Below are positions 15,001 through 25,480 of a stretch of 64,000 nt of DNA, one piece after another; position 1 is the stretch's first letter; the number at the start of each line of letters is the position of its first letter. Both the position numbers and the translations under genes were made by a program. The DNA comes from Apostichopus japonicus. Lineage: Eukaryota; Echinodermata; Holothuroidea; Aspidochirotida; Stichopodidae. The DNA lies in contig NC_092568.1 in the NCBI RefSeq assembly GCF_037975245.1, positions 18,309,001-18,373,000 of the forward strand. The letters are read 5' to 3'. Under the pieces are notes generated by a model that saw only the letters and a program-made list of their open reading frames with translations, had not been told where the DNA came from and made no database searches.

Positions 15001-17776
15001 ACGGCAGGCTTGTGGACATCTGGTCTGTCATCGTAAGAGGTTTCTTTGCCCGCAGATGCAGATTCTTGTTTCAGTGGAGCTAAGCCCAACTTGATACGTA
15101 TTTTGCTGAGAAATGGAACAAGTAAGAAACATGAGTTGTACTTTAAAAAAAAGAATAATGAAAACTGATCATCTCTTCAGCAATACAGTTCAAGGTTTAG
15201 TGATGGAATAATGAATTAATGAAAAAACTGGAAAATCTGAGAGCTTGTCATTTTTCTATAGCTATTTCTAATACTGTGCATTTGTTAGGGGAAGACATAC
15301 ACATCAATGAGATTTGCATCTTACTTGTATTAAGCAGATGGAATTCAGTAAGTTTGCCTCAGTAAAATACTGTACACTATGGTACAGCAACAAAAATTTC
15401 TGCTGCTACTATTAATGAAGCTTTGCTAGGCAAATTCTTTTATAATGTTTAGAATTTTTGAGTAAAAAAGTTGTTAATTGTCTGAACAAGTTGGTGTAAC
15501 AGGATTACAGTTGGAATGATATTCTTCCTTAAATCTGTATGTACAGTTGACAAATCTAACGTCTACAAGGCTACGTTCTTAAGGAATCCAGTCTAGACTT
15601 ACTTGGTTTCTTCAACACTCAGAGATTCATGGAACTTTCCTTCCACAGCAGGAGCTGCTCTGCCTGTCAAAGCAAGTGGAAACATAATATTATATGTAAA
15701 TTTGGTGAGACTCAGTACAGTGAGAAGCCAGAACTTGAGAGTACTCTCTTTCTACTGTACTTACAGAAAATACCATTAGCCTAGGAAACTCCAGAAAGAA
15801 AAATGGTAACACTAGATTACATGCTATTGGACATGGCAGAATGATTTGTGAAAGTGGAAGATTACTGCCGTACAAACTACTCTATTTAACTATATTCTTC
15901 TTTGGGAAAATTCCAATAGTAAGCCAAATGCCTCATTTTTATCACAAGAAGTTCCTTGGTTTATTCATGACACCAAAAGCTGTGCAGGTTGTTTAAAGCT
16001 TCCACCCACTAAACAGCAAATTGTAGTTTGCATCCTCCAAAGCTTCCACTTTAAAGGGTGTGAAGACTCGCGCAAAAAGAAACGACTACCGCCGGTAATC
16101 TGACCTAGTTTCGAATGAGGTGTAACAGAAGTGTTAGACACCAACCATAGATCCCAGAAAATACGCACACACAACTTGCTACCATCGGTAATTAGACACT
16201 AGTCTACAGTCAGTACATACATCTGCGGTCAATACCCACAACACAGTGTACAAACAATACAGCTATGGACATCTGAGGTCCAGCTACAGATAACAAGGTA
16301 TCACGTTTCATTACTGTACTGTCTGCATTTTATAGCGACACTAACAAAACGTCACTTGCAAGCAACGGAAAGTTAACTTTTTCAGATGGCCGCAAGTGGT
16401 TTGGTGCGAGTCTCCAATGCCTTTAACGGAGTTACTGTATGTATAACAAAAGTTCGCCCTTACCAGTGTTAGCTTCTTATCAGTTGCCACAATCATCATA
16501 CTATTCATCCCCCTAACATACTACCACTTCACTTCTGACATGTAACCAATTGAAAACCCTAACTTCACATTGAACATTCTTTGTGTATGTGGCTATAGGC
16601 TATATGTGAATGGGTTTCAGTTGTTTTCCGCATACGTTACTTTCCGCTGATTACTTTCCGCTGAAAAAATTCTTCTGCGGAAAACACCTTTTTTTCACCT
16701 TCCTGTATACTATATTTTTCGCATATTTTAGGATACCAAATTCAGGCAGGATGATTAAAATAACATGAGAAAGTATCAAAGAACGTGGATAAAGGATGGT
16801 TAGACTGAGTTCATGTCAGAAAAGTTAAGCTGCTTATAATACAGAGGAGGCTTGGGGGTGTGTAATTAGGGATTATTAAAGAAGTATGTGGTGGTCGGCC
16901 GATAAAAGGGCAAAGGGACACCCGCGTTATGAAGGATTGACTATCTAATAAAGAATTAAAACTGCGGTCCGCGTAATGATAGTTTAAAAAAAAAAGTTGT
17001 AAAAGGCGGTATCTTTGATTTTCGCTGGAAATGGCTGTATAAGGGCTGTTTTAATAGTCGAACACGCATTTTGCACCACCTTTCTTACGAGTTACATCTA
17101 AAATCATGGCCGATTTATCCTGTTACAGTTACCAATCTTCTCCACCTTCCTAAATCATTCCATGTGCCTAATCAATTCAGCAAGTTATTCTGTCCCTTCA
17201 AAAAAAAAACGTTACTTTCCGCTGAAAAAAACGTTGTTTTCCGCTGACAAATTTGTTTGCGGAAAACACCGTTTTGTTTCAGCGGAATGTAACGTGTGCG
17301 GAAAACAACGGTACCCATGTGAATGCACACATTTTGTAATTGTAGATTTGCTTGCCTGGATATTAAGCAACAAGTCACATCAGTCAAAAAGCATACTGAG
17401 CAAGCCTCCAAAAAATGTTTTTAGAATGACCGTTATAGAATTGTGGGCCAAAGTTAGTCTCAGTTAGGTTAGACCTAAGTTAAGCCATAGGCAAAGTATG
17501 CTAGCTAAGAATTTACATATTTATCATACCTTGAGATTCATTTTGCACGGTAATGTCTGATTTAATCTCAGTGACAGGTGATTTGCTAAGCAAAATGGGT
17601 GAGTCAGTCTCCCTTCTTCTCTTTTTTTCACCGTCGCGCTCTTTGGATCTTGAACGACGACGCTTGTGTTTGTGATGTTTTCTGTCCTTCGAGTCCTTCG
17701 AGTCCTTGTCGCGGTCCCTGTGTTTGTGCTTTTTCTCATCTCGGTCTTTATCTTTATGCTTTTTGGACGATCCCAT
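1..17776 (-). CDS. SART1: SART1, U4/U6.U5 tri-snRNP-associated protein 1 (3' end beyond window)
   Basis: SART1 is a nuclear splicing factor that joins the U4/U6.U5 tri-snRNP and is needed for assembly of the active spliceosome. Coding exons, 5' to 3' on the minus strand: 17776-17530, 15663-15603, 15105-14914, 14122-14014, 13100-13020, 12331-12235, 10169-10030, 9189-9043, 7381-7209, 6151-6000, 4659-4514, 2970-2835, 2464-2325 and 435-254. All phases join cleanly to 667 codons plus two bases. The N-terminus MGSSKKHKDK opens a Lys/Arg/Asp/Ser-rich disordered tail. Family blocks follow in order: SLSVEETNKIRIKLGLAPL, KTLAEDDDPELED, KLLQEMDEEFG, VILTLKDA, LLSKYDEEIDGER, EFCRALGDIPTYG and LEEEPDIRPG. 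The roughly 120 C-terminal residues expected from the vertebrate length (about 800) lie left of position 1. The start is the first ATG of a family-typical N-terminus. Exon 13 ends at a weak donor (GTTCGA), so that boundary is less certain. Confidence 0.93.
254..435 (-). CDS. SART1: SART1 exon 14, last exon inside the window
   Basis: This exon encodes EDVGPVLEEEPDIRPGCMGA and then a segment ending EAQNYIVEDKNY. It aligns by eye with the vertebrate SART1 stretch STTILDEEPIVNRGLAAAL and the following CIEDK region. The acceptor TTTTCAG and donor GTGAGA are good. It leaves phase 2, so at least one more exon lies left of position 254; positions 1-253 show no further exon. Confidence 0.85.
960..1395. 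repeat. TA-rich ~40-60 bp minisatellite in SART1 intron 13
   Basis: About nine degenerate copies of a unit built from ACACATGGCTACACATATG, GTTAAGATGTATATATA and GTAAC. Some copies replace GGCTACAC with ACGACTC. The units mix the two variants in alternating order, suggesting a higher-order unit of two subunits. It lies in the 1.9 kb intron 436-2324. The rest of that intron shows a G-rich run near 621-652 and T-rich DNA near 2015-2140, nothing else. Confidence 0.85.
2923..3392. repeat. 116 bp tandem array copying the SART1 exon 12 acceptor junction
   Basis: Four units at exactly 116 bp spacing. The first contains the true acceptor and exon start (exon begins at 2970). The others place equivalent junctions at 3086, 3202 and 3318. 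Each copy repeats about 46 bp of exon 12, the AG acceptor and the intronic flank (GAGAGAATAAAAATAAAATA). The extra exon fragments lack a donor. Splicing to the outermost copy meets an in-frame stop within the next unit. Confidence 0.93.
4238..4530. repeat. 94-97 bp tandem array copying the SART1 exon 11 donor junction
   Basis: Three units, each with AATGACACTC, a CCCTCGTCAATGTGATATC block, and CTCACCTGYTCTTCCAC. On the minus strand the last block is the end of exon 11 plus its GTGAGA donor. The real donor GT is at 4513-4512; copied donors are at 4419-4418 and 4322-4321. Poly-C runs separate the units. Reading through the true donor meets TGA at once (GTG AGA TAT TGA). Confidence 0.9.
5513..5970. 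repeat. 229 bp tandem duplication in SART1 intron 10
   Basis: Two diverged copies share TTTTAATTATTT, CCAGGACCACCATGG (at 5539 and 5768), CCCTGATCTGGCAATACAAG, GTATCTGACACTT and TGAAACTTCCACCTT. The second copy runs up to the exon 10 donor at 5999. The rest of intron 10 (4660-5999) has no visible gene. Confidence 0.88.
7686..8115. repeat. ~21 bp degenerate minisatellite in SART1 intron 8
   Basis: About 20 units based on CAAATGGAACCCATAGGCAGT, with variants lacking the middle (CCTAGGCAGT) or changing CAGT to CACT or GAGC. It is followed by a poly-G run near 8185. The remaining part of intron 8 (8300-9042) is AT-rich with nothing recognised. Confidence 0.9.
10374..10500 (+). repeat. tRNA-derived SINE fragment
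   Basis: It contains an A-box-like GCGGCCAACTAACTAAGGCA, CGGACTTGTGATCCAAG as the anticodon stem region and a B box GGGTTCGATTT, then TTGGGCAAGATGCTTATCTC. This order is that of tRNA-derived SINEs common in marine invertebrates. A second related copy lies at 47330-47475. The 28 bp minisatellite begins right at its 3' end. Confidence 0.6.
10496..11771. repeat. 28 bp minisatellite, ~45 copies, SART1 intron 6
   Basis: The unit is CTAAGAGCCTGTATGG followed by ATCACAGACTCG, repeated about 45 times with little drift over 1.28 kb. Variants include shortened units (GATCGGACTCT), TTTGTATCACAG and ACCCG endings. Clustering of the variants points to recent unequal exchange. Because 28 is not a multiple of three there is no sustained reading frame. 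Confidence 0.95.
16051..16426 (-). mobile_element. TTAA-flanked inverted-repeat element, copy A (SART1 intron 1)
   Basis: Minus-strand copy of a ~370 bp family. It is bounded by TTAAAGG..CCTTTAA ends; outer TIRs read AAAGGGTGTGAAGACTCGCG and the matching GGCATTGAAGACTCGC type. Internal blocks GTTAACTTTCCGTTGC, CGTGATACCTTGTTATC and GGACCTCAGATGTCC are shared by all five copies. Confidence 0.85.
16610..17318. mobile_element. ~709 bp inverted-repeat element with TTTCCGCTGA-rich ends
   Basis: The left end reads ATGGGTTTCAGTTGTTTTCC then GCATACGTTACTTTCCGCTGA. The right end, read inward, is ATGGGTACCGTTGTTTTCC then GCACACGTTACATTCCGCTGA. Both ends carry extra copies of TTTCCGCTGA and TGCGGAAAACACC. 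The middle has no open frame. It sits in SART1 intron 1. I cannot assign a superfamily from the ends, and no clear target duplication is seen. Confidence 0.7.
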
Positions 17777-18098
17777 ACTTATTAATATTAGTTTGAATAC
17801 GATCAAAATATTCGAACTGGACAACAGATAAAAATTAGATACACTATTGACAACAGTAGGTACAGTAGGCTAGGTCCTTGTCCGTAACGTTATGAAGAAC
17901 TGTGCATGAAAAGTTCATACCATGCGTTGTATTCGTTATAAGCCAGTTGCGCGAACTTAATGCAGTATACAGTAGGTCGACAGTACACTGTACCAGTTCC
18001 AAAACTAACACTGTCACCGACCAACGATTACACGACGTGCTCTGTGGACATTCAAGAGTGCTGCCCTCACTTCAGTTATGATTGCGCAATGAAACAAG
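17777..18098. promoter_or_regulatory. Shared SART1/COX16 divergent promoter region
   Basis: The start codons of SART1 (minus) and COX16 (plus) are only 322 bp apart, head to head, so this interval must hold both 5' UTRs and both core promoters. I see no TATA box at a convincing position. A GC-containing word, GTTGCGCGAAC, near 17946 resembles an E2F-type site only loosely. Divergent housekeeping pairs at this spacing commonly use a bidirectional promoter; that is inference here. Confidence 0.6.
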
Positions 18099-21000
18099 AT
18101 GGACCCCTCCATCAGAAAGATATGGAACTCCGCGAAACGAAGCTCATTCCTGAAATATGGCTTTCCAATGCTTGTAAGATATCTAAAACTAAAATTTTAA
18201 ATGCTTTAGTAATTTTGATCAAAAAAAAATGTTAATATTTAACCGTTTATGGAATGATTTGTCAAGCCACAGTAAAAAATATACGAGCCTAGGTTAGGCC
18301 TAGGCTATTTACATACTGTACAGTTACACTTACTTACACTAGTAAGTTACAGTATTACTACTACTATATTAACCTAGTGTAAAGCCCCAACCAGGGTCTA
18401 CAGTATTTAAAGGCATTGAAGACTCGCCCCAAACGGCGTGCGGCCATCTGAAAAAGTTAACTTTCTGTTGCTTGCAAGTGACGTTTTGTTCGTGTCGCTA
18501 AAAAATGCAGACAGTACCGTAATGAAACGTGATACCTTGTTATCTTTAGCTGGACCTGAGATGTCCATCGCTGTATAGTTTGTACACTGTGCTGTGGGTA
18601 TTAACCGCAGCTGTATGTACTGACTGTAGACTAGTGTCTAATTAACGATGGTAGCAAGCTGTGTGTGTGTGTTTTTTTTTGGGCTCGATGGTGGTGTCTA
18701 ACACTTCTCTTACACCTCATTCGAAACTAGGTCAGATTACCAGCATTAGATTGCTTTTTGCGCAAGTCTTCACACCCTTTAAGCCACATGTATTGTTAAA
18801 TTCGGCAGCTCTGTGTATTACATAAGCCTAAAGTAGACCAAGCTGAATATTATTTATAATTGTGTTACTTAATTTCATGAATGTATTTTCACATTGATTG
18901 GACTTTGTCTTTGTGCAAATTGACACATCCGTTGATCATGACATTTCATATATGTAGAACATATAAAAAGCTAACAAATGAACATTGCCAGGTGTAAAAG
19001 GTACTCTATAACTTCAATCTTTCATGTGAGATTTCCTTCATATTTTGAGTTGTTCATAGAGAAGGTACAAAGATTTACTATGATCATTAAAAGTTCAAGA
19101 AAACTAATATCAAATTGAAATGTTAAATGTGCCTTGTCTAGAATTTGTGTGCACAATTTCCTGTAAGGTTCAATCAAATAACATTCTAAGCTAAATTTAT
19201 ACTTATGACCAGTTTTTAAAGTGAAGATTGAAACAAGAAGGAAAGGAACCTAATACATTTTCTCTAACTGGTTATTAATGTTCCGATAAAAATATTTAAA
19301 AGACAGTTGTAGCAATTTTGTTGAATGACAGACACCTCTAGATAACCTGCCAGAACTCTGTTTGTTTACTTCTGATCTAGATTTTAATAGTCGGCGGATC
19401 ATTTGGACTTAAAGAGTTCAGAACTCTTCGATATGATATAATCGACAAAAGGAGAAAAGTGAGTAACATTTTTGTAACAGTTTTGTGGTTTTATTTCACA
19501 TATTGCATCAGCCTTGGGTAAAATATATCTAAGTAGCGTTGTTTCCATAGAGTTTAATGATACTCTAGTGCACTATGCAAAAGTGTTAGCTCATGAAATT
19601 ATTACATGATCTTAAAACAAATTACATCTAAGTACTATACAGCAAAATAATGCTGATTTTGAATTGCTTGTCTTAGATGGAATGTTCCACCAATGTTACA
19701 AAAAATATGAAAGCTGCAGCTGTTTCACTGACTTTATGACTGGTTATGATGAGATTGTAGTACTATCAAAATCAATGCAGAAAGCTGCTGTAAGCAAAAT
19801 GTTGAAGGCTAGCTTTCTTGGTTTAAATCTTTGATTTTAGGATACTGTGGTTGTCCTCTGCTCCAAAGTTACATTTTTGATGAATCCTTTATCCTTCAAA
19901 GCCATTCATATCCTCAACTATGTCAGAATAAACCATAGCTTGATTTTTGTAAATAATTTTTCTTACTTCTTTAGTTTGCTGTTGGTTTTAGTCTCAGATG
20001 CAAACTTCCCTTGAATATATAATAAAATGCTAGACTGAAATGGCAACAAGATATAACTCACTTGCTGTTGGAGCATTTTTTACTTGCAAATTTCTGTGCA
20101 TACCGTATCATGTAGATGAGTTGGATGTGTTCATCACCTGTGGATTGGTATTGTATTAAAATAGTTCTGTGTACACTTTGTGTAACCATCTCTGTTTTAA
20201 TTCCCCCCATTTAACAATCCTTTTACTTTGTTTTTTTGTTTTTTGTTTGATGACCACTTCTCATTGATATTAACTACTGAAAGGTTGACCCAGAAACTGA
20301 AGCGGAACATAATCCAAGACGAAAAACAGAGAAAGTTTCCATAGAATCTGAGTATCAGGTAATTAAAGTGAAGATACTCTTTAAACACTTTATGAATGCA
20401 TTTAACAGTATGATTAAGTTGTGATTGAGAAAATGAATGAAGAAAAAAACATTCTGAATGAAAAAACAAGTTACATGTAAATTTATAGCAAATATCATAT
20501 TGTTAATGTGAACCTTATACGATAGGATTCTGATCACCTATGTTGATCTTCAGATTCGAGTAAAAAACCCCTACGGACTACATGCTTGTCAAAATTAGGT
20601 TTGCAGTTTTGTTTTTGGAAGTTGATAATAGTTGGTCAAAACTTTCGTCAATAGATTTTAACCTGATGAAACTCCTTATTGATTCAACTCATGTATTCTG
20701 ATATGACCTTGTAATCTTATTCTTAGAAATCACCTGGTTTCAGGGAATCATTTAGTGTTGAAATTTTGTGTCAAATTTTGAAGGCTTTTGAATTTAGTCA
20801 CCTATAAAAAAAATTATAAAAAAAATCTGTATCGAAAAGTGCTATACGTCTTTGGATTTGTATATCATTTGGATGATTTCGCATCTCATTTTGGAATGCA
20901 ATACTGGATAAATTATGCCCTGGGTTAACTAGCCCAAATTTGTTCAATTGTCAACAGAAACTCCAAGGGCAGAATTTAGACGACTGGCGTAATATCCGTG

Positions 21001-21107
21001 GGCCAAGACCGTGGGAGAATTCCAAGGAATTCCAGGAAATACTTCGTCAACACAAAGAGGAAGATCAACGCAGAGCAGAAAAGGTGTGGAAGAAACCCGC
21101 CTCGTGA
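18099..21107 (+). CDS. COX16: COX16, cytochrome c oxidase assembly factor
   Basis: COX16 is a small inner-mitochondrial-membrane protein that helps assemble COX1/COX2 modules of respiratory complex IV. Four coding exons: 18099-18173, 19381-19458, 20284-20358 and 20958-21107. All are phase 0 and total 378 bp (125 residues; human COX16 is 106). The family core is plain: FLKYGFPML then ILIVGGSFGLKEFRTLRYD forms the single membrane segment and its following basic stretch across the exon 1-2 junction, then ISIDE-like SIESEYQ, and DDWRNIRGPRPWE in exon 4. The C-terminal tail is longer and charged (KEEDQRRAEKVWKKPAS). The start is fixed by an in-frame TGA three codons upstream. It diverges from SART1; intron 1 carries a TTAA-type transposon at 18407-18782. 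Confidence 0.93.
18407..18782 (+). mobile_element. TTAA-flanked inverted-repeat element, copy B (COX16 intron 1)
   Basis: Plus-strand copy with TTAA at 18407-18410 and 18779-18782. TIRs are AAAGGCATTGAAGACTCGC and, inward from the right, AAAGGGTGTGAAGACTTGC. The interior matches copies A, C, D and E. It has no open frame of significance. Confidence 0.9.
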
Positions 21108-22319
21108 CTGCGTAACATCGAACATTCATCGACGAGGTCGAGGTGAGACCTGCCTCGTCAGCCTGGGTCGGCGACCAGAGCAGAGATGTGAAAGTAAACT
21201 GCCATCATGTTGTGTGGTGGTGTTCATCTTTCTGATGATGTATTTCAGTGATTGATAGAGGATACCGTTTTAGGATCGATAAATATGACGGATCAAGTTC
21301 TTTTTTACCTTTTCCGGAATACTGGCGATGGAGAAAGGAAGGGAGATGTCAGAGTTGTAAAGAGTCAATTCATGTTAAGGTCTATAGTCGAATTATAACC
21401 AGTGATTACCTGGACTTGAATCGAGTCAGATGTCGATGAATGCTTCAATATATTGTCTGTGTGGAGCAGAGCTTCATCGACTCATTTGGACAGTTCACTT
21501 AAGAAACTGAATGACGAGAGTCTTGATTCATTACAACACTCAGGGCAAATTATTCAAGGATTTTTTGCTGGTCGTCCGTAGGACGACCAGGTCTTCCTCT
21601 TTGGTTGCCTGAACAGCAAATTTGGTTGTCTGCAAAAAAAAAAAAAAAGGAGCAAAACAACCAAAAATTATTATTTATGTGCAATCCATGAGAGATGTGT
21701 TTGTTTGGTGTAAATAAAACACCAGCTTTGGGGCCAGTAATACTCCCCTTCAGGTGGATGGTAGGCCTTCCACGATTTTCTGTTTTATTTGAGTATTTCC
21801 AAAGTGATTGAGGGTGACGCCAATTTATCAATTTGTGGTTTGTGCTTAGTTGCAACGCAATCTTAATTTGATGTAAGCTATAAGTTGTACAACCTCCAAG
21901 CTGAGTTTGGTCGGCCAAAGAGAAATTTGGTCCACTCAGATGTCTATTAAAGATTTGCCCTGACACTGGTGCGTGCATCTACTTTATCTAGACTTTTAAT
22001 GGTGTAAAAGTGGCAGTTTCATAGAAACTGGTGAATTTAAGTTTGCTATTTGGGAGAATATTGAGAAAACCTACTATATTTCATATTTTTCGTAGGTACC
22101 ACATGGCTGAATCAACCCTGTTTAGTGCACATGTCATTATTAGCCAGTCAGTCCCTTTGAAAACAAAATAAATTTATTGGAAATGTGGAAGTAAAACACT
22201 TACTCCCTCATGATCCAGATAACATTTTTGTCAAATGACTTTCAAGAAAAGAGTAAATGAATGTTGGATTGATATCCATTGGTGACTGATTGCTGACATA
22301 TAGTTATAGGCACTTTGCC
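21108..22319. other. COX16 3' flank, no gene seen
   Basis: Likely 3' UTR followed by intergenic DNA. An antisense 142-codon open frame at 21978-21550 has low-complexity and proline-poor composition, and no family resemblance; I do not call it. A GGTCGTCC..GGACGACC hairpin lies at 21570. Confidence 0.5.
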
Positions 22320-22685
22320 TTAAAGGCATTGAAGACTCGCCCCAAACAGTGTGCTGCCATCTTTAAAAAGTTAACTTTCCGTTGCCTGCAAGGGAAGTTT
22401 TCCTTTGTCGCTACAAATGCAGATAGTAATGAAACGTGATACCTTGTTATCTTTAGCTGGACCTGAGATGTCCATCCCTGTATCGTTTGTACACTGTGCT
22501 GTGGGTATTGATCGCAACTGTATGTACTGACTGTACACTAGTGTCTCATTACAGACGGTAGCAAGCTGTGTGTGTATTTTCTGGGATCGATGGTGGTGTC
22601 TAACACTTCTGTTACACCTCATTCGAAACTAGGTCAGATTACCGGCATTAGACATTGTTTTTGCGCGAGTATTCACACCCTTTAA
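22320..22685 (+). mobile_element. TTAA-flanked inverted-repeat element, copy C
   Basis: Full-length copy downstream of COX16, with TTAA at both ends (22320-22323 and 22682-22685), the same TIRs, and the internal GATACCTTGTTATCTTTAGC block. An 83-codon open frame antisense inside it is partly shared with copy E, but stops interrupt it in other copies. Confidence 0.9.
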
Positions 22686-23171
22686 AGACAATTAATAGGG
22701 CATAAATAGCACAAGGGATATGAAGTAATCAATTTAGGCCACAATTTAGGCCACAACTTTTTACCGTACTTCAAAACAGAAATATGCATTACCTAGGGTG
22801 CTGTCATCACTTTTTTTTTTAGGTTTGATTTGATATTTACAATAAACTAATAAATCTTCATGAGGTCTTCGTAATATTTATCGTATATTCGTGATTGAAC
22901 CAAGAGAAAAGTGGTCAGCAAGAGCAGGGGGTTGTGGGGGAGGTTGGTGGGGGGGGAGGTAGCAACGATTTAAATTCCAGGGTATAAATGTTTGATCCTT
23001 GATGAAGATGAAGCAGAAAAAATAGAAACAGAAAAGATTGTTTTTTAAATTGTGAGAATGACTCAAATATAAAGAGTCGTGAGCCCAGTTACATCTTTTG
23101 ATTGATCGATTGACTGGTTTATTGATTTATTTATGTGCATCCATTCCTCCTGTTTCCCTTTTCTGGTGCAA

Positions 23172-23431
23172 GGTATGACCATATTAATCGAGACAATCAG
23201 TTTTCTTTGTATGCTGCGGCTAGCCAACTGTTGGATGCACCTAACGGGAATACATTCGTAAACGATGATGGGACGGAATACTTTTTTTGCTCCCTTCCCT
23301 TTACCCTTTATAAAGTCGATATCAACCTCATCGAGTCATCTCCCCCATCTGAAAAAGTGCCAAACAACACCGCGGGAATAATTTTCTTTAAGTTTAGATG
23401 TGGTACTTCAAAAAGCTCCACATATGTGTGA
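23172..23431 (+). pseudogene. Possible orphan exon or gene relic
   Basis: An open stretch begins after a pyrimidine-rich tract and a CAAG acceptor-like site and reads RYDHINRDNQFSLYAAASQL, followed by DAPNGNTFVNDDGTEYFF. Composition and codon choice are more gene-like than the surrounding AT-rich DNA. It ends at a stop at 23431. No family is recognised and no donor or partner exon is visible. It lies 2 kb downstream of COX16. Confidence 0.2.
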
Positions 23432-23879
23432 CCTTGGACTTTAAAGAGCAACATGAATGTGGCAATTGAGCAACTTTAGTCCGCCGCGATAGGCCTTCAA
23501 AGAGCAACGTTGGGAATTTGTTTACCAGTGATTAAAGAGGCTTGATTACACGTGACGAAAAACGTTGGCTCTCGACAGTTGGTTAATTTTTGATAAGCGT
23601 ACTACTTTGACTTCGCGTCTTCGTTGTCCAGATGAACATATAGTCACGGCACCTCACGAGATTCACAGGCCTGAAGAGAGGTTGCCAGGAGGTACAGCCA
23701 TGGGCAAGGGGTCAATTTAGGGCTTTGGGATTGATGCAGAGGTGGGTTGGCCGGGACCGTCCGGGGAGGTATATGTGGGATTAAGAACAGAGTATCTCAT
23801 TTTTGATTCCTTGCCGAAGGCCGAAAGGAATCTATGCGATGGTGATGGCGTGTGTGTGTGTGTGTGTATGTGTGTATGT

Positions 23880-25480
23880 GACGCTTTGCTTGTAAACACG
23901 GTATCTCAAGAAGTTAAAGTTGGATGAACTTCAAACTTGGTATGTGGGTAGCCCTTGGTAAGTAGATGATCCCTATTGTTTTTCATGGAGGTCAAAGGTC
24001 ATTTGAGGTCAACAGAGGTCAAAGTCTGAAAACCTTGTAAGCACAATATCCCAGGGAGAAAAAGTTTTTGGAAGTTCAAACTTAGTATGTGGGTAGCCCT
24101 TAGTGAGTAGATGGTCTCTATCTTTTTTCATGGAGGTCAAGGGTCATTTGAGAGGTCACCAGAGGTCATAGGCGGAAAAAATTGTAAACACGGTATCTCA
24201 AGAAGTACAAGATGCTTCAACTTGAAAATTAGATTGTGGATTGACCTAGGATAGCAGATGATCCCAACTCTTTTTCATGGAGGTCAAAGGTCATTTGGGG
24301 TCACCAGAGGTCAAAAGTTAAAAAACTTGTAAACACGATATCTCAAGACGTAAATGATGCATGAACTTTAAACTTAGTGTGTTGATAGCCCTTGGTGAGC
24401 AGGTAATCCCTATGGTTTTCCATGGGAGCCAAAGGTCATTTGAGGTCACCAGAGGTCAAAATCTGAAAACCATGTAAACACGATATCTCAAATAGTAAAG
24501 TTGACTTGAGCTTTAAACATAGTATGTTGGTAACTCTTAGTGATTAGATGATCCCTGTTATTTTTCATGGAGGTCAAAGGTCATTTGGGGTCACCATAGG
24601 TCAAAGGCTGAAAACAAACTCCCATTGACAGGGTCCGACATGTTTTTTTTTATAAATATGCTCATTTTAGGAGATACAAGGCAAAGAAACAAATGTTTGT
24701 CAATATTTTAATATATGATAGAGCTCTGTGTGCTCTATAGACGAAACTAACTCCCACTTCGATCGGACACCTGGTTCTTAAGTTATGAGGTGCCAACGGT
24801 TGGATTTGATACCTTTTTAGCAATAACATTGTGTATGTACATTGGAGTGCATAACAATTTAAGGATGGAGTGCACTTCATCAAGGGGAACATTTTTCATA
24901 AAATCGCCATCCAAGGTTATTCAAGGTTGCTTATGGGCAAAAAAATGTCCACTTACGTTAATTTTTGCAACAACTTCCAGTGACGAAGTCTGACATGGCT
25001 GATATATTGGGACATATTGTGAATGAAGTAGGTGCACATTTTACTAAATAACCGTTATGTAATCCAAGGTCACCAAAGGTCAATTATGGCTCTTGGGGCA
25101 ATAACTTGTGAAACTCCAACTGATGGGGTCCGACATGGTTTTTCATGTTTTCCATGAAGGTCAAAGGTCACCACAGGTCAAAGTCTGAAAACCGTGTAAA
25201 CACGATATCTCAAGAAGTAAAAGTTGCTTAAACTTGGTATATTGGTAGCCTTTGGTGTACTGATGATCCCTAGTGTTTTTCATGGAGGCTAATGGTTATT
25301 TGAGGTCACCAGAGGTCAAAGGCTGTAAACCTTGTGAATACAATATCTCACGAAGAAAAGTTTCATGAACTTTAAACTTGGTATGTTGGTAGCCTTTGAT
25401 GAGAAGATAATCCCTATTGTTTTTCATGGAGGTCAAAGGTCATTCAAGGTCAATTGTTGGTTATAGTCAGAATAAGTAGA
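23880..25480 (+). repeat. ~145 bp tandem repeat rich in AGGTCA half-sites
   Basis: At least eight diverged units anchored on CATGGAGGTCAAAGGTCA (anchors at 23984, 24129, 24276, 24421, 24566, 25153, 25281, 25425). Common blocks are AAACACGATATCTCAAGAAG, AACTTAAACTTGGTATGT, TGATCCCTATTGTTTTT and GAGGTCACCAGAGGTCAAAG. Well-conserved units have four AGGTCA words spaced 1, 4 and 4 bases apart. The block 24610-25080 is strongly diverged but keeps fragments such as GGGTCCGACATG. Confidence 0.9.

Noticed and set aside
21550-21978. 142-codon antisense open frame downstream of COX16
   Set aside because: No family motif, poly-Phe from a poly-A run, and no splice context; likely 3' flank noise.
22371-22622. 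83-codon open frame inside TTAA element copy C, partly shared with copy E (58815-59027)
   Set aside because: The similarity follows from the shared element; frames are broken in the other copies and resemble no transposase.
24662-24993. Short open frames in the diverged part of the AGGTCA repeat
   Set aside because: They follow repeat composition and have no initiation, splice or family evidence.
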